The translations under genes were made by a program, and so were the position numbers. A stretch of DNA of 64,000 nt, taken from assembly GCA_965267245.1 (NCBI GenBank), contig OZ253939.1, positions 1,054,001 through 1,118,000 on the forward strand, read 5' to 3'. This stretch comes from JANSWY01 sp965267245. Lineage in GTDB: Bacteria; Bacteroidota; Bacteroidia; Cytophagales; Cyclobacteriaceae. Under the pieces are notes generated by a model, which was not told where the DNA came from, ran no database searches, and saw only the letters and a program-made list of their open reading frames with translations. Positions 52,791 through 62,300 of this stretch are shown here, one piece after another (position 1 is the stretch's first letter; each line of letters starts with the position of its first letter).

Positions 52791-53087
52791 TTATTTGAGC
52801 CTTCGCTTGAGATCCATCCTTTCATGTAGGATTCTGGTAATCTCAATTTCACCAGACTTATCCATTCTATAAAAAACAATATGTCTGTTTACTTTTAAAC
52901 CATACAAAGACTGTGTCACACTTTCATAATTTTTACCACAACTGGGATTATCAGTGATTTTAATGAAGCTATCAATAAGTTGATTATAGTACATATCAGC
53001 CTGTCCCGCTGACCATGTTTCGAATGTGTAATTCCAGATGTCTGTTAGATCATTTACAGCTTGATTGGTCAATCTATAATTAGCCAT
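52791..53087 (-). CDS. parE: ParE/RelE-family toxin
   Basis: 98 residues from the ATG at 53087. The sequence YRLTNQAVNDLTDIWNYT at the start, VNRHIVFYRMDKSGEIEITR in the middle and LHERMD at the end are typical of ParE. ParE toxins target DNA gyrase. It overlaps the end of the ParD antitoxin gene by 8 bp, in the normal antitoxin-first order. The frame is open further upstream, but that part is ParD coding sequence in another frame. Confidence 0.9.
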   Translation of the reverse strand: MANYRLTNQAVNDLTDIWNYTFETWSAGQADMYYNQLIDSFIKITDNPSCGKNYESVTQSLYGLKVNRHIVFYRMDKSGEIEITRILHERMDLKRRLK

Positions 53088-53331
53088 TCTTTTTTCTTGC
53101 TGCCTTAATCTTCTCCAAATGATGTGTTGGATTGAAGTCTGTTGCAACTCCACTATCTATTCCTTGTTGAATGGCATTTCTAAGAGCAATAGTTCGATTT
53201 TCTTCCTCCTCTAATAGCCTTAAACCCGCTCTTATTACCTCACTGGCATTTTTGAACCTCCCTTCAGATATCCGTTGCTTTATAAACTCTTCAAAGTAGT
53301 TCCCAAGCGATATAGATGTGTTTTTACTCAT
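53080..53331 (-). CDS. parD: ParD-family antitoxin
   Basis: 83 residues with a ribbon-helix-helix N-terminal domain (NTSISLGNYFEEFIKQRISE, then GRFKNASEVIRAGLRLLEEEE) and a flexible C-terminal toxin-binding end (HHLEKIKAARKKNG). Such antitoxins repress their own operon and neutralise ParE. The toxin gene is coupled downstream by an 8-bp overlap. The promoter (53336-53366) lies almost on the start codon. Confidence 0.92.
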   Translation of the reverse strand: MSKNTSISLGNYFEEFIKQRISEGRFKNASEVIRAGLRLLEEEENRTIALRNAIQQGIDSGVATDFNPTHHLEKIKAARKKNG

Positions 53332-53335
53332 ATAC

Positions 53336-53366
53336 CAAATTTACCAAAAAATGGTACTTTTCACAA
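53336..53366 (-). promoter_or_regulatory. Promoter of the parDE operon
   Basis: TTG (53366-53364), 20 bases, then an exact -7 box TAAATTTG (53343-53336), only 4 bp from the parD ATG. This predicts a leaderless transcript. Between the elements TACCA and TGGTA form a small inverted repeat (53342-53346 with 53352-53356), a possible ParD site. Confidence 0.6.
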
Positions 53367-53367
53367 G

Positions 53368-53535
53368 TCAACATTCCTTACTACAATCATCCTGCTGTTG
53401 ATAGCCTTCGGTGCAATATCACAAGTTCGAGTGGAAGAACATCCAAATCAACAATTACTTCTTCTAAGTGACGATTCGGTTCTTGCCGCTCACAAGAAAC
53501 TGATTTTTGACTTCTACACCAGGGCGCACCACTAA
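53368..53535 (+). pseudogene. Truncated NTF2/SnoaL-like gene remnant
   Basis: The plus-strand frame reads through a hydrophobic signal-like stretch (TTIILLLIAFGAISQ) and then QQLLLLSDDSVLAAHKKLIF, followed by DFY, before stopping. The part AAHKKLIFDFY is like the beginning of secreted SnoaL-type proteins. It has no plausible start codon of its own and stops after a single helix, so it is best read as the broken 5' end of a gene, cut near the parDE operon. The rest was not found downstream. Confidence 0.35.
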
Positions 53536-53629
53536 TGACATCAATTCATATCAACCATTAATAAACAGATAATTCTTTTCCAAATTGTATTTAAGAATCA
53601 AAAAGAAAGCTATACAACTACCGGAACAA

Positions 53630-54526
53630 TTATTTGATATAAGGATTATTAGCAGTAGTGATAAAACTAATCTCCGCAGGTAGCAATGTCACTTTGATTT
53701 CATTCACATCTCCAATGACCTCTCCGTCCAGTTGCAGTAAATGAAAATTTTCAAAACTGATCTTAGCATTGGTGGCCTGAATAATCTCAAGGTTTTTGGG
53801 ATCAAATAAGCCTTCATCAAATTTGGAAAGACTTGCATTTAACAGCGTATGCTGGTCAATCTTTTTCAAAATGACTATTTCAAACTTGCCATCATGAGGT
53901 GAGCCTTTAACATTCAAAGGAATTCCGGTTCCATATTTTCTACCATTGCAGATAGCAAACATTAAACCATCATACGACTCACTTTTACCATTGATTTCGA
54001 CAGTACCTGTAAACTGTTTTGTGTTTCCCAGCTCCTTGATAAAGTGTTTCGCGTAAGTCATCATACCACGATTCTCTTCTTTATCATAAGCCTCAACTAT
54101 ATTGGCATTGATGCCCACATCGCCCATATGAATGGCTAAACTATTATCATTGACCTGAAGAACATCCAGCCCAACAAACTTCTGAGAAGAGATCAGGTCT
54201 CTTAATGCCTCCGTCGGGTCCTGGGACACGCCCAATTCTTTTGACATACCATTGGCAGACCCCATTGGCACACAACCGATGTGATACCTCTCCCCGAGTG
54301 TATTTTTGATTACAAAAGTAAATGTACCATCACCCCCTACTGCTCCTATTCTGTCAGGTTCAAAAGTGTCCAGGTGTCCATGAAACTTCTCATTATCTCC
54401 CTGCCCTGTGGTCTCAAATATGACATATTCAATGCCATACCTGGTCAACAGCTTTTCTGCTTCCTCAATGAAAGGTCCTTTATCTATGCCGCCTGAAACT
54501 GGGTTTACAACGAGTAATACTTTCAT
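53630..54526 (-). CDS. Diacylglycerol kinase-family lipid kinase
   Basis: 298 residues. The start VLLVVNPVSGGIDKG, the GGDGT motif (IGAVGGDGTFTFVI) and CVPMGSANGMSKELG are signature elements of the DAG kinase catalytic family (YegS/DgkB-like). It would phosphorylate a lipid hydroxyl, most likely diacylglycerol or a sphingoid/ceramide-like lipid, at the cytoplasmic face. Its ATG overlaps the TGA of the App1-type phosphatase gene by four bases, so kinase and phosphatase are made together. Confidence 0.9.
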   Translation of the reverse strand: MKVLLVVNPVSGGIDKGPFIEEAEKLLTRYGIEYVIFETTGQGDNEKFHGHLDTFEPDRIGAVGGDGTFTFVIKNTLGERYHIGCVPMGSANGMSKELGVSQDPTEALRDLISSQKFVGLDVLQVNDNSLAIHMGDVGINANIVEAYDKEENRGMMTYAKHFIKELGNTKQFTGTVEINGKSESYDGLMFAICNGRKYGTGIPLNVKGSPHDGKFEIVILKKIDQHTLLNASLSKFDEGLFDPKNLEIIQATNAKISFENFHLLQLDGEVIGDVNEIKVTLLPAEISFITTANNPYIK

Positions 54527-55446
54527 AAATGTGACTTCAAATCATTAATGACTCGGTTAGGATCATCCTTATCAGTGAAATATACAGCCGATCTACCGGT
54601 ACTCAAAACTTTCTCCCAGGCAACTTTCTGCTTTTTACTTCTTTCTTTTCCTGATTGCCGGATTAGTATTTGTAAAACTCGATCTGGGAACGTTTTTGCC
54701 ACTTCAGCATATATTGCCATGTCTTCCTGCGAATCATCTCCTACAAGAATAAATTTCTTATTGCCGCACTTCAGCAATAGGTTGATAATGTGACTTGGTT
54801 TATGTGCCTTATCCTTTTTCTGAAACAGTAGTTGCCTAAGTGACAAATGAGGAGTAAGCAATAATTTACCCGGTGGAAATTTATTCATCAACAAAAAATT
54901 CGAGATGAGGCCAAAAAGATTGCTCTCACTTTTGCTGAGGTAAAAAAATCCTGCATTTTGGTTTTTCAGGTAATCAAACACAGCTGATGTAAATGGCAGT
55001 GACTTTCGTTTGGATGGACCTTTGAAAAGTACATACCAGATTCTTTTCACAAAGTTCGCCGTATTGGATTTCATGATGGTATCATCGATATCACTGATGA
55101 CAAAAAAGTCCTTATCCCGGTAATCAAAATGAACAGGGTAATCGGTGTTAATAGGCAACACTTTCTCAGTTTGCGCATCCTCCACCAGTAAGGTCTCGTA
55201 ATTACTATCTAAAGTAACATTGAACCTTCCAAACTTATCGGTGTTGGTAGCAATGAACTCATTCTGACGATTGATCCGAATTTTCAAATTTACGGCAGGT
55301 GAAGATAAGTATGCCTTAAAAATATTGGCTAGGTTAGCCAAACCACTCGTTTTCGCCTTATAACGTTCTTTTTTTAAAACGACCCCTTCTACCTGGGATC
55401 CTCCTGGTAAGTCAAGCAATGACAGCTGCCAAAGTGTAGACATCAC
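54523..55446 (-). CDS. App1-like phosphatidate phosphatase (DUF2183)
   Basis: 307 residues. The HAD-type motif is DIDDTIMKS (DxDxT at residues 119-123), followed by FVKRIWYVLFKGPSKRKSL and later KFILVGDDSQEDMAIY, the pattern of the App1 catalytic domain. The N-terminal ~110 residues are a beta domain. Related eukaryotic proteins remove phosphate from phosphatidate, giving diacylglycerol, the substrate of the downstream kinase. The start may be one of two adjacent ATGs. It is the first gene of the two-gene operon. Confidence 0.88.
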   Translation of the reverse strand: MMSTLWQLSLLDLPGGSQVEGVVLKKERYKAKTSGLANLANIFKAYLSSPAVNLKIRINRQNEFIATNTDKFGRFNVTLDSNYETLLVEDAQTEKVLPINTDYPVHFDYRDKDFFVISDIDDTIMKSNTANFVKRIWYVLFKGPSKRKSLPFTSAVFDYLKNQNAGFFYLSKSESNLFGLISNFLLMNKFPPGKLLLTPHLSLRQLLFQKKDKAHKPSHIINLLLKCGNKKFILVGDDSQEDMAIYAEVAKTFPDRVLQILIRQSGKERSKKQKVAWEKVLSTGRSAVYFTDKDDPNRVINDLKSHL

Positions 55447-55515
55447 AAACTTTTAATTCTGTGGTCAATCTATTATAACTCATGCTAAATCCAAAACTTT
55501 TTATGAATCATCCTG

Positions 55516-57036
55516 TCATTCTTTTCTTGCATATGCTTTTAATTCTTTAGAGGGCATGATAACCGTACCTGTCTGCCACATTTCAGGTGTAAAGGCATAT
55601 TCCTTTTTGAACTTCACGAATTTGGGTTGTTTAACACTTTCTACCTGAGCATGTGTGAGTATTTTACGATCCATCACCAGTATTTCCCAATACATGTCCA
55701 TATTGAAATTCATCTCGGCTGAAAGCTTGATTTCATTTACAGTCTTGTCCCAAAGCAATCGTTTCTCTTTCTTACTAACTGAAAAATCCCTGTCTATAGT
55801 CGCACTTTCACGGACATTTGCATATATGTATTTCACATAATAACCATATTGATCTCTATCAAACACCACATGACCACTTTTATATTTCAATGAGTGACCA
55901 AAGCCCAACAAATCAAAATTTTCACTTGTTTTTCCCGGAGCGAACTCAAAATCCATTTGCAATACGGCATAGGTTTTTGCGGATATGTAGACTGTCCCAT
56001 TGTACAATCCCTTCTTATTGGCCTTAAATGAAATTGGATACACCAACTCATTATTGAAAATGGTCATGTCTTTCAACTCGTAATCATACTTGTTGAAATC
56101 TTCCATAAACTCCCAGTTCTTGCCTTCCATTGATCCCCAGTGCTTCTTCACCCACTTGATCGATCCTTTTACATAATCCGCAGGGATATTATAATGGAGA
56201 CTATCATTCATGTCTTGTGTCAATGAGGAATCTACTTCATTCTTATTGATCTTTTTGCTAAAAATACCAGTTCTGAACTTGTAATAAGTTTCCGTATCGA
56301 GGTTCGTTTTTTCTACATCATGAATGAAATCCCCGAGCAAATCCTCCATTTCCTTTGACAGATTCTGCATGGATCCTTCTTCAAGGGATATTGCCTCAAG
56401 TGGAATAAGCCTACTCTCATCATCACTTACATATAACTCTACAAGCGCATCATAGTACTCAGTAAAATTGTTTGGAATCTTTTTCAGAAGCTTATCAAAT
56501 GTCTGTCTGTCAAGGCCTACAAAATTTGATTTCTTAAGTTTGAAATTCTCTGCATCGTTAAACGGTGTAGTTTCATATTTATGATAAAAGACTTGCTCCT
56601 TTACTGCTAGTTCCGGGTAATTCTTTTCATAATTATCCTCCACTAGATCCAATATTTCACGAACGCTGAGGTCTCTTGATGACACCATAAATTCCGGGAG
56701 ATTGATAGCTGCTTGTTGCATTTCAATAGTAGACGCTTCTTTCAATTGGTCGATGGTGGATTTATAGGTTCTGTACCCCATATAACTTACTTCCACACTG
56801 TCCTGACCTGCAACCATTCTGATATTTAGGGTATAAACACCTTCACTATTTGAAATCGTACCGACGGAGGTCCCTTTGATTCCAATACTTGCAAATTGAA
56901 GTGGATCCTTGGTGAGTGCATCTCGTATCTCACCCCTGATGGTATACTCCTGACTATGTGATGTGAAATGAATTAAACATAATGCACCGGAGATGAACCA
57001 AATGAACTTTGATGGAAGTAATTTCATAGTTTTCAT
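55516..57036 (-). CDS. Secreted protein with N-terminal carboxypeptidase-like domain
   Basis: 506 residues with a signal peptide (FIWFISGALCLIHFTSHSQ) and a CarboxypepD_reg-like beta domain (about 30-115: YTIRGEIRDALTKDPLQFAS, SNSEGVYTLNI). The remaining ~390 residues are rich in aromatic beta strands, a pattern seen in periplasmic or outer-membrane surface proteins of Bacteroidota with this N-terminus (for example YAVLQMDFEFAPGKTSENFD). No TonB-receptor plug is present. The function is unknown. It is alone between two convergently or singly transcribed units. Confidence 0.8.
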   Translation of the reverse strand: MKTMKLLPSKFIWFISGALCLIHFTSHSQEYTIRGEIRDALTKDPLQFASIGIKGTSVGTISNSEGVYTLNIRMVAGQDSVEVSYMGYRTYKSTIDQLKEASTIEMQQAAINLPEFMVSSRDLSVREILDLVEDNYEKNYPELAVKEQVFYHKYETTPFNDAENFKLKKSNFVGLDRQTFDKLLKKIPNNFTEYYDALVELYVSDDESRLIPLEAISLEEGSMQNLSKEMEDLLGDFIHDVEKTNLDTETYYKFRTGIFSKKINKNEVDSSLTQDMNDSLHYNIPADYVKGSIKWVKKHWGSMEGKNWEFMEDFNKYDYELKDMTIFNNELVYPISFKANKKGLYNGTVYISAKTYAVLQMDFEFAPGKTSENFDLLGFGHSLKYKSGHVVFDRDQYGYYVKYIYANVRESATIDRDFSVSKKEKRLLWDKTVNEIKLSAEMNFNMDMYWEILVMDRKILTHAQVESVKQPKFVKFKKEYAFTPEMWQTGTVIMPSKELKAYARKE

Positions 57037-57150
57037 TAAATACTATTTCCATTATACGGTCAATATAAATGGAGGATCTAATAAATGAGCCATTTAATCA
57101 ATAAACGTACATTTACTATAAATCTGATAAGTATATAATGCAAATATGGT

Positions 57151-59268
57151 TTAGGTGGTTGCAGCAGGGAAAGACAACTGGAAACTTGTCCCCACTCCTT
57201 CTTCACTTTTCACTGATATATCACCATTATTGATGATAACAAAGTCATGAACGATGTTTAAACCTAACCCGGTTCCTTTTTCTCCACTTGTACCTGCAGT
57301 AATTTTTTCTTCGTCAATGCTGTATAAGTCTTCTAACTTGCTCGCAGGCATACCAATCCCTGTATCGGTCACCTCAATAATCACTTTTTCTGCTATATGC
57401 CTTGATGAAACAGTGATCGTTCCTCCTTCAGCAGTAAACTTTAAGGCATTCCCCACCAGGTTTCGGATAATGGTTAACAAGCTATTTCTATCTGCAAATA
57501 CAATGAGCTCCTGCCCTACTGTTACATTCAATGATATTCCTTTGGTTTCAGCTTGAAGGATACTTGCCTCCAGGGCTTCATCCATTATTTCAGACAACCA
57601 CAAGTTCTCTGGATGGTGTGTTATGACATTCTCCTCCTTGCGGGCCCATTGCATCAGGTTGTCTAATAAGTGCAATACCGCATCAGCAGCTATTTTTAAA
57701 TGACCTGAGTACTTTTTCATTTTTGGATCATCCACAATATCATATTTTCGCTCCAAATGCTGCAATATCAAAGTATTGAAGCCTAGGAGTGAATTCATTG
57801 GTCCGCGTAGGTCATGGGAAATAATCGAAAACAACCTTGATTTGGTGTTATTCAGGTTATTTAAATGTTTGTTTGCAGAAGAAAGTGCTTCATTCTTTTC
57901 CTGAATTTCATCATTAAGCTTTGCTAGCCTATTATTTGCTTTTTGTTTACTTCGGTAATACAAAGTTACTCCCGCCAGTAGCACAAGTAGCAAACCTGAC
58001 ACGATAAAAGTAGCTGTTTGACGGATCTTACCATATTTAAGTTCAGCTTCCAACTTCACCCTTTCCTTCTCATAGGCATATTCAAGGGAATCTCGTTCTT
58101 GTTCAAACAAGTAATTCACCTCCAGTTTCGCAATCTTTTTGATAGTCTCCTGGTTATTCAAACTATCTGACAGGATTTTGAAGATTGACAAATAGTTAAA
58201 TGCCTCCCTGAAGTTTCCTACTCTTTTTTCAAGATTGGCCATTTCTTCTGAGGCGTCACGAACCATTGCTATATATCCAATTTCCTCCGAAATAGAGATA
58301 CAAAGCTTAAAATTCTCTCTGGCCTCTTTGAACAAACCTTTACCCATGTAAGTCTGTCCAAGTCCAAGATATACATAGGATAATGATGATGGATCGTCTA
58401 TTTCCTTACTTAATCGAAGGGCGTCATTCAGAAAGTTTAAAGATTCGTTCAGCTTGCCTTTTTCCCTATGTATCTCTGCAATGTTGATAAAAGATTCAGC
58501 TATACCAATAACATCATTTATTTCTTTCCGAATTGACAAGGACTTATTATAGTATTCTAGCGCCATGTCCCGATCATCCATCCTCCAGTGAAGTACTCCA
58601 ATGTTATTTAACGCTGCAGCAACCCTTTTTCTATCCTTTGATTCAAGATTGATATCAAGGGCTTTCTTGAAATAGTTAAGAGCCTCTACGTAATCACCCT
58701 GAATGGAATAGATTGTACCAATATTATTGAACCTGGATGACATTGATAGGCTATCCTGGATCTTTTCATTTACACGTAGGGATCTAAATAGATAATCCAG
58801 TGCTAATGAATAATTTCCTTGTTCTCTTGCTAAAATTCCGAGTCCGTTATATGCATCTGCGAGACCCATTTCATGATTGATTTCATTGGCCATTTTCAGA
58901 CAGAACCTGAACAAACTATCTGCTTTATGATAGTTCCCAAAAATTAGATACTCCCAGGCAATTAAGTTTTTGGCATCTATTTCTGAATTTGGCAGATTGA
59001 CCTCACGGCTTAATGAAACAATTTCATTGGCATATTTAATTGCCTTTGATGAATCGGTATATGTAAAGAGCTCTACGAGTTCAATGTACTGAGTGATTCT
59101 GGATTCGATATTAACAGTTGTGTCAATAATTAGGCGAATAGAGTCCTCCTTTGCTTCTTGCTGTGGATATGCAGGCAAACCAAGCAACATTATTCCTATC
59201 AATAATGTGCTATAATACACGTACATCCTAGATAATGATCTAGAAAATTTTTCGAATTGGCGAGTCAT
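57151..59268 (-). CDS. TPR-containing sensor histidine kinase
   Basis: 705 residues. After a signal or N-terminal membrane anchor (YYSTLLIGIMLLGLPAYP) come about eight tetratricopeptide repeats to roughly residue 370 (for example GDYVEALNYFKKALDINLES), then a membrane helix (TATFIVSGLLLVLLAGVTLYY), a coiled coil, HisKA (IISHDLRGPMNSLL) and the ATPase domain with NLVGNALKF, DTGIGMP and GTGLGLNI. The TPR part is in the periplasm and would sense by protein contact, as in many Bacteroidota kinases. No response regulator is adjacent. Confidence 0.92.
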   Translation of the reverse strand: MTRQFEKFSRSLSRMYVYYSTLLIGIMLLGLPAYPQQEAKEDSIRLIIDTTVNIESRITQYIELVELFTYTDSSKAIKYANEIVSLSREVNLPNSEIDAKNLIAWEYLIFGNYHKADSLFRFCLKMANEINHEMGLADAYNGLGILAREQGNYSLALDYLFRSLRVNEKIQDSLSMSSRFNNIGTIYSIQGDYVEALNYFKKALDINLESKDRKRVAAALNNIGVLHWRMDDRDMALEYYNKSLSIRKEINDVIGIAESFINIAEIHREKGKLNESLNFLNDALRLSKEIDDPSSLSYVYLGLGQTYMGKGLFKEARENFKLCISISEEIGYIAMVRDASEEMANLEKRVGNFREAFNYLSIFKILSDSLNNQETIKKIAKLEVNYLFEQERDSLEYAYEKERVKLEAELKYGKIRQTATFIVSGLLLVLLAGVTLYYRSKQKANNRLAKLNDEIQEKNEALSSANKHLNNLNNTKSRLFSIISHDLRGPMNSLLGFNTLILQHLERKYDIVDDPKMKKYSGHLKIAADAVLHLLDNLMQWARKEENVITHHPENLWLSEIMDEALEASILQAETKGISLNVTVGQELIVFADRNSLLTIIRNLVGNALKFTAEGGTITVSSRHIAEKVIIEVTDTGIGMPASKLEDLYSIDEEKITAGTSGEKGTGLGLNIVHDFVIINNGDISVKSEEGVGTSFQLSFPAATT

Positions 59269-59337
59269 AGATTATTCCCAGTGCCTAAAATAGCAATAAC
59301 GTGTCAGTATTTAGTTGCTAACACTAAGAAATAAGAC

Positions 59338-62300
59338 TTACCTAATAATCTTTATTGTTTCAGATCCAATCCTTACTAAGTAAATTCCTTTAGAGAGTGA
59401 TCCTAAATCCAGAATCAACTTATTGGGAGTTTGTTGAATAACATTAATTTGGATCTGTTTTCCATCAAGTCCAATTAACTTAGGACTTCCTTGTCCGTTC
59501 TCCACAACTAAATGATTTTGCTCATCCAAGGGGTTTGGATATACTTTAATAATCTTATCACTGTTCGTTCCTGTTATAAACCTTTCTTCAAAAAGGGATC
59601 TGGCAAATTGATAAGCTTCCTCTCCTACTTTCTTACCAATTATTCTCCCAGGAATGTCATCAGCCGGTGGATGTATTCCTCCCCAAATCCTGGAAAGGCT
59701 ACATTGATCGGAAGCATCCCGATATGAAGCCCATTGGAGCTCAATATCCTGGCTAGGCCCATCTTCAAAAACAAGAAACTCATTTTTTCTAGCTTTAAAA
59801 ACTCCCATACCACCGGGGAAGTATTGACTTCCAGTAAAGTTGGTAAGCACCTCAGCGGCTGCTCTGGAATACGTTGAATGACCAGACACATATCCAGCAA
59901 ATGGAGGGGTTATGAAAGAAGGTCTTTGGTACGGCCACCAATCTTCAGCCAGAATCCAACCAACGCCGGCTACATCACTTGCTGGCAATGTGATGTAATC
60001 GTGTCCTTTCCAGGTGTATAATTTGATCTTATGAAGGTTTTCCTGATTGTCTCCCACAAGAGGATCATCCTCCTGAACCAATTCAATGTAACCTTGTACA
60101 AGTGGCATGCCTAGCGGATTATAATTTGCAAGTTCGGGATCACTACTTTGGCCAAGCTCTGCCAGATACCTAATGGCTGAAATTGGTCTTACATAATCAT
60201 ACCATCCTTTTACACCCCATGCAGCAATCGCGGCATCATGCATTGCCCCTGCCAGCGTGAAATATAGTTTAATATCCCATTCCAGATCAGTTACTACATC
60301 ACCCTCCCCATGAATTTTCTTGATTAATTCAGGGTGATCGTTCACATAATTCACAATTGTAAACCAGTGACCAGGAGGAGTTTCTGAATCTGGCCCATCA
60401 GCCCAAAATTCAGCCAGTACTCTGGCATAATCTCCCCTGGGAACCAGTTGTTCCTCATATGGTTGGTTTGTTACCGGATTGACGTCTAGTCCAATGCCTG
60501 GATCACCTCCCTCCAGGTAATTGTAAAAATCTTCAAAATCTTCAAAAGCGGTGGGTAGGTCTTCAAAAGCAATACCTCCAATTGACTTTGGTGAAATGTC
60601 CCAAATCACATTATCCTCCGGTGAAAGATGACCAGCCCAAATGGCCACCAGTGAAAATCCCCATTTATACCAATCACTGGTAACCTGATTATCAGCATCC
60701 AATTTTGGAGGGTCTCCCGGGTCATGGTATACCATGTACGGATTACCATCTCTTTCATGCGTTGTAAGGTCCTCTGCAGTAAGAGAAAAAGGTGAAACAC
60801 TTCCCCATTCAGGGCTCAAAAACTTAGGCACATTGTCTCTAAGAATATTTCCACTTTGATCTATAAAAATGTCAAGGACTAATGGCTGCCATCGATTTGG
60901 ATCTGAAATGGTAGTGTTACCATCCTTTGTTGCATCGAGTGGTTCATTTACTGGTTCGTAATAGGCATTAGCATATTCCAGCTCTTCCAATGCACCGTCA
61001 GTATTTCCGTATCGTATGATTTCAGAAGCCAGGTAATTTCCCAAAGCCCTTGGATCACCATTTAGATAATCGTCTTCAGTGTAATTAAGGGCATAGCCCA
61101 GTGTGTTCATAAAATCATCAAATAAAGCAAGTGTTTCTTCCGCTCCAGGAGATTTTTGAAATCGGTGAGACAATAACCTGTAGCAGGCGTAACTCACTGT
61201 CTGGTTAAATGCCTCTTCATCATTCGAAATTTCAAAATCTGATAAATCGCTTATAAAGTCATCCAGTGTTTGGCCTAATAGGTAAGGTTTGTATTCATTA
61301 TATATTGCCCAGGAGTCATACAATGCTACCGCGCTATGAAATAAATTCCTTGCATGAACTGTGGGCCTGGCATAATCCTTTCTTATAGCTTCCAGAAGTA
61401 TTTCATTCCACATGCGTGCAATTGAAAAATCTTTAAACCTGTCTTGTTGGTCTATATTTTCAAAATTGATGGTAACAAGCAGGTTGATTTCTTCCGTTGA
61501 GCAAGTTTCATCATTCGCCACTAATCGTAATTCACCATGTGATTCAGTATTCCATTTTACTTCAACGAATTCCCCATCAGCAGAAGATAGACGCTCACCT
61601 CCTGTTACATCCCATCGATAACCTTCAATTGGAATATCAGAATCGTAGGTGTAAGTGTGTGAGGAAAGAGGTGTAACCTGGCTCTCGCCAAGAATGGTTC
61701 CTGGAGCAAGGTATTCACAGGAGCCATCATTAGTAGTAGCTTCTGGGTTATAGGTACAGGAATTTGGATCTGTACAACCCAGAATCTTGATGGCTTCACT
61801 TACTTCCAAAACTTCATAGCCTTCACCTTCTGTAAATTCGATTGTTGCATTAACAGGTAAATCATAATAAACATCAACTGTTCCAGATGGCCATTTTAAG
61901 GCAATGGAGTCAAGATTGGTCGCTTGACCTACACCATAATGTAGCGGGATCTGAGATTGAGAAACAAAACCTACTCCCTGGTATATTCTGTATTGTATGT
62001 TTTCCTGGGACTTAACAGTAACCACTGTTCCTATACCATCTCGGTTAGAACTTGTTCCAACCAACTTAAATTTTACATGGTTATTTGTAGTACTTTCATT
62101 GATTGTGTTTTCATAAAAATGAGGTCTTGCATAGTTATTGGTGATCATCAGATCAAGATCACCGTCATTGTCGTAATCAAAACTCAACACCCCTTTACTG
62201 TCGGCATCCTCATTTATATCCAACTCGTCACTTATATCACTGAAGGTTCTTTGGCCATCTTCAAATACGTTTTGGAATAACATATGTTGAAAATTATCAT

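Noticed and set aside
53275..53367. Signal-like plus-strand protein starting at 53275
   Set aside because: The first part overlaps the well-supported parD gene and its promoter in an unrelated frame; only the later part resembles a real protein fragment.
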